Shown here: one piece after another, positions 1 through 5,032 of the stretch
How positions within the stretch are numbered: the first letter of the stretch is position 1
Layout of the letters: the number at the start of each line of letters is the position of its first letter
Source of the DNA: CAZVWW01 sp964631265
GTDB lineage: Bacteria > Thermotogota > Thermotogae > MWEM01
Assembly (NCBI GenBank): GCA_964631265.1
Contig: CAZVWW010000154.1
Location: forward strand, 1-5,032
Reading direction: 5' to 3'
DNA length: 5,032 nucleotides
Translations under genes and position numbers: made by a program
Notes under the pieces: generated by a model
Databases searched by the model: none
Seen by the model: the letters and a program-made list of their open reading frames with translations, nothing else
Told to the model about the DNA's origin: nothing

Positions 1-53
1 CGGCCGATGGTAGTATGGCCACCATACCATGCGAGAGTAGGTATCGCCTGGCT
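1..53 (+). rRNA. rrf: 5S ribosomal RNA, 3' end (partial)
   Basis: This is the last ~53 nt of a 5S rRNA; the 5' part lies before the window. The sequence carries the conserved 3' half: CCGATGGTAGTATGG, a short loop, CATACCATGCGAGAGTAGG, then the terminal helix strand GCCTGGC at 46-52. This matches the arrangement known from bacterial 5S rRNA (CCGATGGTAGTGTGG...CCATGCGAGAGTAGG...GCCAGGC in E. coli). The exact mature 3' end is uncertain by 1-3 nt, because the partner strand of helix I is not visible. Its place directly before a tRNA and a terminator marks this as the distal end of an rRNA operon; 16S and 23S genes are expected upstream but are not seen. Confidence 0.93.
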
Positions 54-63
54 TTGTTTTTAT

Positions 64-89
64 CGCTATTTCGGTTAAACCGGAAAGCG
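64..89 (+). other. Spacer hairpin between 5S rRNA and tRNA-Glu
   Basis: The 39-nt spacer between the 5S end and the tRNA contains an inverted repeat. CGCT (64-67) plus TTTCGGT (69-75) pairs with ACCGGAAAGCG (79-89), giving about 11 pairs with one bulged A at 68, one G.U pair and a three-base TAA loop. It is not followed by a T run, since the tRNA begins at 93, so it is not an intrinsic terminator. A role as a processing or folding element separating 5S from the tRNA in the precursor transcript is inferred. The T-rich stretch at 53-62 lies before the stem, not after it. Confidence 0.5.
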
Positions 90-92
90 CAT

Positions 93-167
93 GGCCCTGT
101 AGGATAACGGCTAGTCCATCGGATTCTCAGTCCGAAAGTCGGGGTTCGATTCCCCGTGGGGCTACCA
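93..167 (+). tRNA. tRNA-Glu (anticodon CTC)
   Basis: A complete cloverleaf of 75 nt with an encoded CCA tail. The acceptor strand GGCCCTG (93-99) pairs with TGGGGCT (157-163), followed by discriminator A164 and CCA 165-167. The D stem GGAT/GTCC is at 102-105/114-117. The anticodon stem TCGGA/TCCGA (119-123/131-135) encloses the loop TTCTCAG, with anticodon CTC at 126-128, which reads the glutamate codon GAG. The T arm CGGGG-TTCGATT-CCCCG is at 140-156. The four-base variable region and the T.G pair at D-stem position 13-22 match known bacterial tRNA-Glu features. The acceptor has three G.U pairs (1-72, 6-67, 7-66), which is somewhat loose. It lies 39 nt after the 5S gene and directly before a terminator, so it is probably the last gene of the rRNA operon. 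Confidence 0.96.
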
Positions 168-171
168 TAAG

Positions 172-210
172 AGACACCCCTTATTGTCAGATAAGGGGTG
201 TCTTTTTTTT
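172..210 (+). terminator. Intrinsic terminator of the rRNA/tRNA unit
   Basis: A perfect 13-bp stem, AGACACCCCTTAT (172-184) with ATAAGGGGTGTCT (191-203), closes a six-base loop (TGTCAG) and runs into an unbroken T tract at 203-210. This is a textbook Rho-independent terminator. It begins only 4 nt after the tRNA CCA end, so it ends the 5S-tRNA transcript and insulates the protein operon downstream. Confidence 0.95.
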
Positions 211-239
211 ATGGGAAATCATTCCCGTTGTCTTTTTTT
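211..239 (+). terminator. Possible weak second terminator
   Basis: ATGGGAA (211-217) can pair with TTCCCGT (222-228), with one G.U pair and a four-base ATCA loop. Four bases later comes a T7 run at 233-239. The stem is short and the T tract is not immediately adjacent, so termination would be weaker than at the main site. Tandem terminators behind rRNA operons are common, which makes a backup role plausible. It could equally be chance sequence. Confidence 0.35.
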
Positions 240-257
240 GACTACAGAAAGAAAAAA

Positions 258-288
258 TTCTGTTTAATACCAATACTTGGTGTATAAT
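258..288 (+). promoter_or_regulatory. Sigma70-type promoter for the coiled-coil/glmM/uvrA operon
   Basis: A perfect -10 consensus TATAAT sits at 283-288, between the upstream terminators and the first gene. A start site would fall near 294-296, giving a leader of about 34 nt. The -35 region is poor: the best candidates are CTGTTT at 260-265 with a 17-bp spacer or TTCTGT at 258-263 with a 19-bp spacer. The weak -35 may mean that activity depends on the strong -10, on the A/T-rich upstream stretch, or on a regulator. This is the only promoter candidate seen before the three tightly packed genes. Confidence 0.6.
269..281. promoter_or_regulatory. Small inverted repeat next to the -10 box (possible operator)
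   Basis: ACCAA (269-273) and TTGGT (277-281) form a perfect 5-bp inverted repeat around TAC, in the -35/-10 spacer and 1 bp before TATAAT. A dyad in this place is where a repressor or a spacer-binding activator would sit. It is short enough to occur by chance, so a regulatory role is only suggested. Confidence 0.25.
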
Positions 289-314
289 AATATCCGGAAA
301 ATGAATAATTATAT

Positions 315-322
315 AAGGGGGA
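315..322 (+). promoter_or_regulatory. Ribosome-binding site of the coiled-coil gene
   Basis: AAGGGGGA lies 6 nt before the ATG at 329, a strong purine-rich Shine-Dalgarno match at good spacing. It supports the start at 329 rather than the out-of-frame ATG at 301, which lacks a comparable site. Confidence 0.8.
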
Positions 323-328
323 TCTATT

Positions 329-1750
329 ATGGAAAAACTTGCCCGCCTGTTCTTTGTTCTCACATTGGTGTTTGCGGGAGCATTTATTGCTTTTTTTCTG
401 CTTTTTGCTCAGAAGAATAATGAGCTGAATGAATCCAAGGTTCAAAGGGCGAATCTGCAGCAGCAGGTCAGTACTTTACAAAATCAGCTGAATAGAAGAG
501 ATGTGGAGTATGAAGAAGCGCAGAGAAAGCTCGAAGAAGCTCAAAGCAACCTGGAGGGTATGTCGGATGAGAATCTGGCTGACCTCAGAGAACAGTTGAA
601 TGAGAAAGAGAGCTCACTTGAGGCGAAAGACGAGAAGATCGCTGAATTGAATGAACGCATAAATCAACTGGAAACAGACTCAGGAACGGGGACAGTAACA
701 GCGGAGACTAATCAGGAGGAACTGATAAAACTCAAGAAAGAATATGAAAACGAGATTGAAAAATACCAGAAACAAGTCTCAGCACAACAAGAAGAGATTG
801 AACGATTGAATGAGATACTGGCCTCTCAGGATAGTGAGGATCAACGGATTCAGGATCTTCGTGAAAGAGTTGCCTCGCTCCAACAGAGTCTGGATGAAGC
901 GATTAGCCATTCAACAGAACTGGAAGACAAACTGGAATCAAAAAATAATGAGATGGCTGAATTAAGAGATCAGTTAGCCCGGGCGGATAACAGTGTTGAG
1001 GTTATTAATGAAAAGCAAACGGAAATAGATGAAAAAGATCAGGAGATCCAGTCTTTAAAGGACAGGTTGGAAGAGAAGAACAATGAAATGGCCAAGAAAG
1101 ATGAGAAGATTAGCCAGTTAGAGGATCAACTGAATGAAAGACTTTCAGAGATTGAGAATCTCAAGGCCAAACTCGACAGAGAAAAGAAATACGATTCGAT
1201 ACCTGAGGGGGAAGCGGACGCCGTTAAGTACAAATACCTCCTATTGGGAGAAGACGCTCTGTCGTCGGGAAAGGTTATTGAAAGTGCCTCATACTTCCAG
1301 AAAGCTAAGCTGGACAATCTGTCTCTGGGAGACTTGCATCAAGTCTACGATAGAAAGCGGACATTGGCCTATCAAAAGGCGATAGCTCAATACTACAATC
1401 AGGGATATTCGGATTACAAAGAAGAGCAATTCGAACAATCGCTGCAACAGTTGAATGAGGCCATGATCCTTTCTAATGAGGTTTCAACCAGTTACTCGGA
1501 TGACATTCTATACTACAAAGCGCTTTCAGAATACAATCTGAACGATTATAATGCAGCTGAGAATGACTTTAAGAGATTGATCAGCCGGGAAGAGGACAGC
1601 AACTATGTTCCCCATTCGCTTTACTATCTGACCAAGATATATCAGAAACGGGGCATGAATGAATCTCTTTTGGATGCCCTGGACAGTCTTGAACAATATT
1701 CCCGGTATGAGACATATGCGAAAAATCTTAGGGAGACGATTCAACAATAA
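329..1750 (+). CDS. Membrane-anchored coiled-coil protein with C-terminal TPR-like domain
   Basis: A 473-residue protein whose family I do not recognise. Three parts are visible. Residues ~7-27 are an unbroken hydrophobic helix preceded by K3 and R6, so by the positive-inside rule the N-terminus is cytoplasmic and the rest is outside. Cleavage after A27 cannot be excluded but the site is weak. Residues ~31-287 are highly charged, rich in E, K, Q and L, with heptads that are especially regular at 236-285. A Gly/Thr-rich break near 116-128 splits the coiled coil. Residues ~299-470 form helical pairs with TPR-like spacing and aromatic/alanine patterns, such as YYNQGYSDYKEEQFEQSL from 355 and YYKALSEYNLNDYNAAENDF from 395. 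The layout resembles periplasmic CpoB/YbgF proteins but is longer. It has its own promoter and strong RBS and ends 19 nt before glmM, so it is probably the first gene of that operon. An envelope scaffold role is inference. Confidence is high that it is a gene and low on function. Confidence 0.9.
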   Translation: MEKLARLFFVLTLVFAGAFIAFFLLFAQKNNELNESKVQRANLQQQVSTLQNQLNRRDVEYEEAQRKLEEAQSNLEGMSDENLADLREQLNEKESSLEAKDEKIAELNERINQLETDSGTGTVTAETNQEELIKLKKEYENEIEKYQKQVSAQQEEIERLNEILASQDSEDQRIQDLRERVASLQQSLDEAISHSTELEDKLESKNNEMAELRDQLARADNSVEVINEKQTEIDEKDQEIQSLKDRLEEKNNEMAKKDEKISQLEDQLNERLSEIENLKAKLDREKKYDSIPEGEADAVKYKYLLLGEDALSSGKVIESASYFQKAKLDNLSLGDLHQVYDRKRTLAYQKAIAQYYNQGYSDYKEEQFEQSLQQLNEAMILSNEVSTSYSDDILYYKALSEYNLNDYNAAENDFKRLISREEDSNYVPHSLYYLTKIYQKRGMNESLLDALDSLEQYSRYETYAKNLRETIQQ

Positions 1751-1757
1751 AAATCAC

Positions 1758-1763
1758 GGAGGT
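1758..1763 (+). promoter_or_regulatory. Ribosome-binding site of glmM
   Basis: GGAGGT, a near-perfect anti-16S match, lies 6 nt before the ATG at 1770. It decides the glmM start: the same frame is open back to an ATG at 1659, but that would add 37 residues unrelated to the family and overlap the upstream gene. Confidence 0.9.
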
Positions 1764-1769
1764 CTTTCG

Positions 1770-3119
1770 ATGAGAAAACTATTTGGAACAGATGGAATAA
1801 GAGGGGTTGCGGGCAAGGAACTATCCGCCGACCTTGCCTTTCATCTTGGCAACGCCGTTGCTCAAACAGTGAAAAAGGATGGGATCAAGAGCCTGTTGAT
1901 TGCTAAGGACACGAGGGTGTCTTGTGACATGCTGGAGGCGGCTGTTGCATCGGGCGCTTCATCAGGCGGGATGAACGTTATGTGTTGCGGTATTATGCCG
2001 ACCCCGGCACTGGCGAAGGTAACAGATCTGTTTGATGCGGCAGGGGTCATGATCTCGGCATCGCATAATTCATTTGAATATAACGGATTGAAAGTCATCA
2101 AGAAAGGCTTTAAACTGCCGGATCACGAAGAGGAGGAGATTGAGAACATCATCCTCTCCGGTTCGCTCAGAGCCGGCACTCGTCATGAAATCGGTAATAT
2201 AAGAATGTTCCCGGAAGCAAGGGGAAATTATCTAAGATGGATCTTCAAGCACTTTGAAACACTTGATCTCGGGAATTACTCAAAAGAAAAACCATTTCAT
2301 ATCGTCTTTGATGCCTCAAACGGTGCTTCTTTTTCCATTGCCCCGGAAGTTTACCGAACACTCGGGGCCAGGGTGACGGTCATCAACGATTCTCCTGATG
2401 GTTTTAATATCAATCTTGAATGCGGGTCCCAGCATACTGAGGGCCTTGCCAAAAAGGTGAAGGAGTATGCCGCTGATATCGGGATTGCCCACGACGGTGA
2501 CGCGGATCGATGTATCATCATTGATGAAAAGGGCAGAGAAGTTGACGGGGATAAGATAATGGCGATCACATCGGGCTATTATAAGGATTGCGGTAAGTTG
2601 GAAAAGAATATGGTTATTTCGACCGTCATGAGTAATCTCGGGTTTGAGACTTATCTCAAAAAGAACGGGATAGAACTCAAGCGGACCAGGGTCGGAGACC
2701 GGTATGTCCTCGAGGAAATGAGACGATCCGGAGCTGTTATCGGCGGCGAACAGTCGGGACATGTCATTTATTACGACAAGAACACAACGGGAGACGGCCT
2801 GATCACTTCTCTGACGGTCCTGGAAACGATGGAATACTATAAAAAGGCGCTTTCGGAGCTGATTAATGAGATCCCGAGATTCCCTCAGGTTCTTAAGAAC
2901 GTCATTGTCAAAGATAAGGATTATGTCATGGAATCCGAAGAATTACGGGCGATTAACGATAAAGTCAAAGATGAACTGGGCAATGAAGGCCGAGTGCTGA
3001 TCAGACAATCCGGAACGGAACCGCTTATCCGGATCATGCTGGAGGGAAAGGATCAGAACGAGATTGAAAAGACCAGTGAATATCTTGCAGAACAGGTGAA
3101 AAGGATAGATGCTGAATAA
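1770..3119 (+). CDS. glmM: Phosphoglucosamine mutase
   Basis: A cytoplasmic enzyme converting glucosamine-6-phosphate to glucosamine-1-phosphate, the step feeding GlmU and UDP-GlcNAc synthesis for peptidoglycan. The 449 residues match the usual ~445-450. The N-terminus MRKLFGTDGIRG is the family signature. The catalytic phosphoserine loop is SASHN at 96-100, with S98 the expected phosphorylated residue. The metal-binding loop DGDADR is at 242-247 (D242, D244, D246). The sugar-recognition loop GEQSGH is at 326-331. The C-terminal phosphate-binding motif RQSGTEP is at 412-418. All four domains of the alpha-D-phosphohexomutase fold are therefore represented. These loops and the N-terminus favour GlmM over the related phosphomannomutase/phosphoglucomutase. 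One departure is Ser101 where SASHN is usually followed by Pro. Translation is probably coupled to uvrA, whose ATG lies inside the last codons of glmM. Confidence 0.97.
   Translation: MRKLFGTDGIRGVAGKELSADLAFHLGNAVAQTVKKDGIKSLLIAKDTRVSCDMLEAAVASGASSGGMNVMCCGIMPTPALAKVTDLFDAAGVMISASHNSFEYNGLKVIKKGFKLPDHEEEEIENIILSGSLRAGTRHEIGNIRMFPEARGNYLRWIFKHFETLDLGNYSKEKPFHIVFDASNGASFSIAPEVYRTLGARVTVINDSPDGFNINLECGSQHTEGLAKKVKEYAADIGIAHDGDADRCIIIDEKGREVDGDKIMAITSGYYKDCGKLEKNMVISTVMSNLGFETYLKKNGIELKRTRVGDRYVLEEMRRSGAVIGGEQSGHVIYYDKNTTGDGLITSLTVLETMEYYKKALSELINEIPRFPQVLKNVIVKDKDYVMESEELRAINDKVKDELGNEGRVLIRQSGTEPLIRIMLEGKDQNEIEKTSEYLAEQVKRIDAE
3094..3099 (+). promoter_or_regulatory. Ribosome-binding site of uvrA, inside glmM
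   Basis: AGGTGA lies 9 nt before the ATG at 3109, within the glmM coding region. A nearer AAGG at 3101-3104 is only 4 nt from the start. The site is modest, so re-initiation by ribosomes finishing glmM may help uvrA translation. Confidence 0.55.
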
Positions 3120-5032
3120 AATAATCGTTAAAGGCGCTAAAGAACATAATCTCAAGAACATTGACGTGGATATACCAAGAAATTCTTTTACGGTCATCAC
3201 CGGTCTTTCGGGATCGGGAAAATCATCACTGGCCTTTGACACCATATATGCCGAAGGGCAGAGGCGATATCTTGAATCCCTTTCATCCTATGCCAGGCAG
3301 TTTCTTGGGGATTTAAAGAAACCGGAAGTTGAATCGATCGACGGGTTGTCACCGTCAGTGGCCATCGATCAGAAGACGGTGAGTCATAATCCCCGATCAA
3401 CGGTCGGGACGGTTACGGAAATATATGACTATATGCGACTCCTTTATGCGCATCTGGGGATTCCACACTGCCCGAAATGCGGTGAGGAGCTTAACCGTAT
3501 GAGTGTTGACGAGATCGTTGACATCCTTTACAGCGATCTGCCCACAGAGGCACGGATCATCATATATGCCCCCATAGCACGCGAAAAACGCGGTGAATAT
3601 AAGAAAGAACTGGAGCGTTTCAAGCGGAAGGGCTATTCGAGGATTAAGATTGACGGAACGGTCTACAATCTCGATGATGAGATATCCCTCGAGAAAAATA
3701 AGCGGCATACCATCATGCTCATGATAGACCGCATGAAGTTGAAAAAAGACAGGGATCACATGCAGCGGCTCGCTGATTCTCTCGAACTGGCACTCGATGA
3801 AGGGGATGGCTTCGTTGAGATTGAAGATTACAACACTTCGAAGACACAGATATTCAGCGAGGATTTTTCATGTCCCGTCTGCGGTATTAGTATTCCGGAG
3901 ATAACACCCAAGATCTTTTCGTTCAACACGCCATATGGCGCATGCCCGGAATGCACCGGCCTCGGGTACAAACAGGAGGTTATTCCGGAACTGCTCGTGG
4001 ATGAGGAGAAATCTTTGAGTGAAGGCGCCATTGCCTTTTTCAAGGACGGTTACATGTATCGGCTTCTGGAAAAGGTCTGTCAAGAATACGGCGGCGATCC
4101 GAATACACCCTGGAGAGAGCTTTCGGAAAACACAAGAAACGCGCTGATGTATGGAACAGATAAAAAGATTAAGAGGCGTTTTGAATTCGACTCAGGCCAT
4201 TATGAAACCTCCAAACGGTTTGAGGGGATATACAACAACATAACACGACGATACCATCAGACCCATTCACGCGGCATAAAGGACTGGATAGAATCCCATT
4301 TTATGCAGAAAAGAACCTGTGAGGCCTGTGGGGGCGAAAAATTAAGAAAGGAAGCCCTTGCTGTGACGGTTAACGGGTTGAATATATCCGGGTTGACAAA
4401 TCTGTCAATAGAGAACTCCTATCATTTTATTGAGAACCTGCCTTTGTCTGAAAGAGATACTAAGATCGCGGGAGAGGTCTTAAAAGAGATCAGAAGGAGA
4501 CTGCATTTCTTACTCGATGTCGGACTCGAATACCTGACATTGGGAAGAAGGGCTTCAACGCTATCAGGCGGCGAATCTCAACGGATCAGGCTTGCCACAC
4601 AGATCGGCTCGAAACTACAGGGGGTTCTTTATGTATTGGATGAACCAACAATCGGGCTTCATCAGAGGGATAACTCAAGACTGATCAAAACGCTGACGGA
4701 ACTTCGGGATGTCGGAAACACAATATTGGTGGTTGAACATGACGAACAGGTGATCAGGAGCTCCGATTATCTGGTCGATCTCGGACCGGCAGCCGGTGTC
4801 AACGGAGGAGAAGTTGTCTTTCAGGGGAATGTTAGTGAGATCTTCAAAAATGAGATTAAAAATTCCCAGACCTCGGATTATCTGAAGGGAATATTCAAAA
4901 TACCACTGAAAGGGGAAAGAAGATCATCGGGCGACAAATATTTAAGACTCAAGGGAGCCAGGCAGAACAATCTAAAGGATATCGATGTGAGTTTCCCGCT
5001 CGGTTCATTCATCTGTGTAACCGGTGTCTCCG
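3109..5032 (+). CDS. uvrA: UvrABC excinuclease subunit A (5' part, runs off the window)
   Basis: The damage-sensing ATPase of nucleotide excision repair. It acts as a dimer with UvrB on DNA and is an ABC-type ATPase with two nucleotide-binding domains. The frame is open for 641 codons to the window edge, about two thirds of the usual ~940. Visible are Walker A GLSGSGKS at 32-39, the conserved EGQRRYLESLSSYARQFL stretch from 49, and CPKC at 121-124. Zinc-module cysteines are at C255, C258, C279 and C282, with a further CEAC at 404-407. The ABC signature LSGGESQ is at 485-491, Walker B VLDEP at 509-513, and the H-loop VEHD at 542-545. The window ends at CVTGVS, where the second Walker A would begin. 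No frameshift or lost motif is seen. The ATG at 3109 overlaps the glmM stop by 11 nt and is followed directly by family-typical sequence, which supports this start and operon membership. Confidence 0.97.
   Translation, partial: MLNKIIVKGAKEHNLKNIDVDIPRNSFTVITGLSGSGKSSLAFDTIYAEGQRRYLESLSSYARQFLGDLKKPEVESIDGLSPSVAIDQKTVSHNPRSTVGTVTEIYDYMRLLYAHLGIPHCPKCGEELNRMSVDEIVDILYSDLPTEARIIIYAPIAREKRGEYKKELERFKRKGYSRIKIDGTVYNLDDEISLEKNKRHTIMLMIDRMKLKKDRDHMQRLADSLELALDEGDGFVEIEDYNTSKTQIFSEDFSCPVCGISIPEITPKIFSFNTPYGACPECTGLGYKQEVIPELLVDEEKSLSEGAIAFFKDGYMYRLLEKVCQEYGGDPNTPWRELSENTRNALMYGTDKKIKRRFEFDSGHYETSKRFEGIYNNITRRYHQTHSRGIKDWIESHFMQKRTCEACGGEKLRKEALAVTVNGLNISGLTNLSIENSYHFIENLPLSERDTKIAGEVLKEIRRRLHFLLDVGLEYLTLGRRASTLSGGESQRIRLATQIGSKLQGVLYVLDEPTIGLHQRDNSRLIKTLTELRDVGNTILVVEHDEQVIRSSDYLVDLGPAAGVNGGEVVFQGNVSEIFKNEIKNSQTSDYLKGIFKIPLKGERRSSGDKYLRLKGARQNNLKDIDVSFPLGSFICVTGVS

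Noticed and set aside
238..268. Promoter using TTGACT (238-243) as -35
   Set aside because: The -35 is good, but the only -10 candidate is TTTAAT at 263-268, with a 19-bp spacer. TATAAT at 283-288 is too far away, so this is a weaker hypothesis than the promoter listed.
301..415. Short leader ORF from the ATG at 301
   Set aside because: It is out of frame with the gene at 329, has no good RBS, and mostly overlaps the signal-anchor coding region.
1134..1385. 83-codon open frame on the plus strand inside the coiled-coil gene
   Set aside because: It overlaps the real gene in another frame, has no RBS support, and its translation has no recognisable features.
1659..1769. N-terminal extension of glmM to the ATG at 1659
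   Set aside because: The 37 extra residues overlap the upstream gene and do not resemble GlmM; GGAGGT before 1770 and the family-typical MRKLFGTDGIRG start settle it.
2316..2762. 148-codon open frame on the minus strand inside glmM
   Set aside because: It lies wholly antisense to a well-supported glmM, shows no recognisable protein features, and long antisense frames are common by-products of codon bias.
3397..3759. 120-codon open frame on the minus strand inside uvrA
   Set aside because: It is fully antisense to intact uvrA, with no domain signal.
4983..5032. Broken uvrA gene
   Set aside because: The frame is intact to the last base; the gene is cut by the window edge, not by a mutation.

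Overview
The window appears to be an ordinary bacterial chromosomal segment running left to right on the + strand. It joins the tail of a ribosomal RNA transcription unit to the head of a protein-coding operon. Base composition is moderate (mid-40s % GC by eye) and codon use looks even across the three genes, so nothing suggests recent transfer. The organism cannot be fixed from the sequence alone. The 3'-CCA-encoding tRNA, Shine-Dalgarno sites, sigma70-type -10 box and GlmM/UvrA all say Bacteria. The wording of UvrA (for example the FLGDLKKP and AIDQKTVSHNPRSTVG stretches) recalls Thermotogota UvrA from memory, and a mesophilic member of moderate GC such as a Mesotoga-like organism would fit, but this is a tentative guess and not an alignment.

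Region 1 (1-239) holds the last ~53 nt of a 5S rRNA, a short spacer that folds into a bulged hairpin, a complete tRNA-Glu with anticodon CTC, a strong intrinsic terminator and a possible weaker second terminator. Region 2 (240-328) is a compact promoter region with a consensus TATAAT box, a small inverted repeat abutting it, and a strong ribosome-binding site.

Region 3 (329-5032) is a tight three-gene run. First is an unrecognised 473-residue protein with an N-terminal membrane anchor, a long coiled-coil stalk and a C-terminal TPR-like helical domain. Nineteen nt later comes glmM (phosphoglucosamine mutase, making glucosamine-1-phosphate for UDP-GlcNAc and hence peptidoglycan). Overlapping its stop by 11 nt is uvrA (nucleotide excision repair ATPase), which leaves the window after 641 codons, just before its second Walker A motif. 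The gene spacing suggests co-transcription from the promoter near 283-288.

glmM and uvrA are housekeeping genes. The anchored coiled-coil/TPR protein is the only gene without a clear identity and is the part most worth following up. Its predicted topology places the stalk and TPR domain outside the cytoplasmic membrane, a layout reminiscent of periplasmic CpoB/YbgF-type proteins. Its position directly before a cell-wall precursor gene makes an envelope role plausible but unproven. No mobile element, CRISPR array or defence system is visible.
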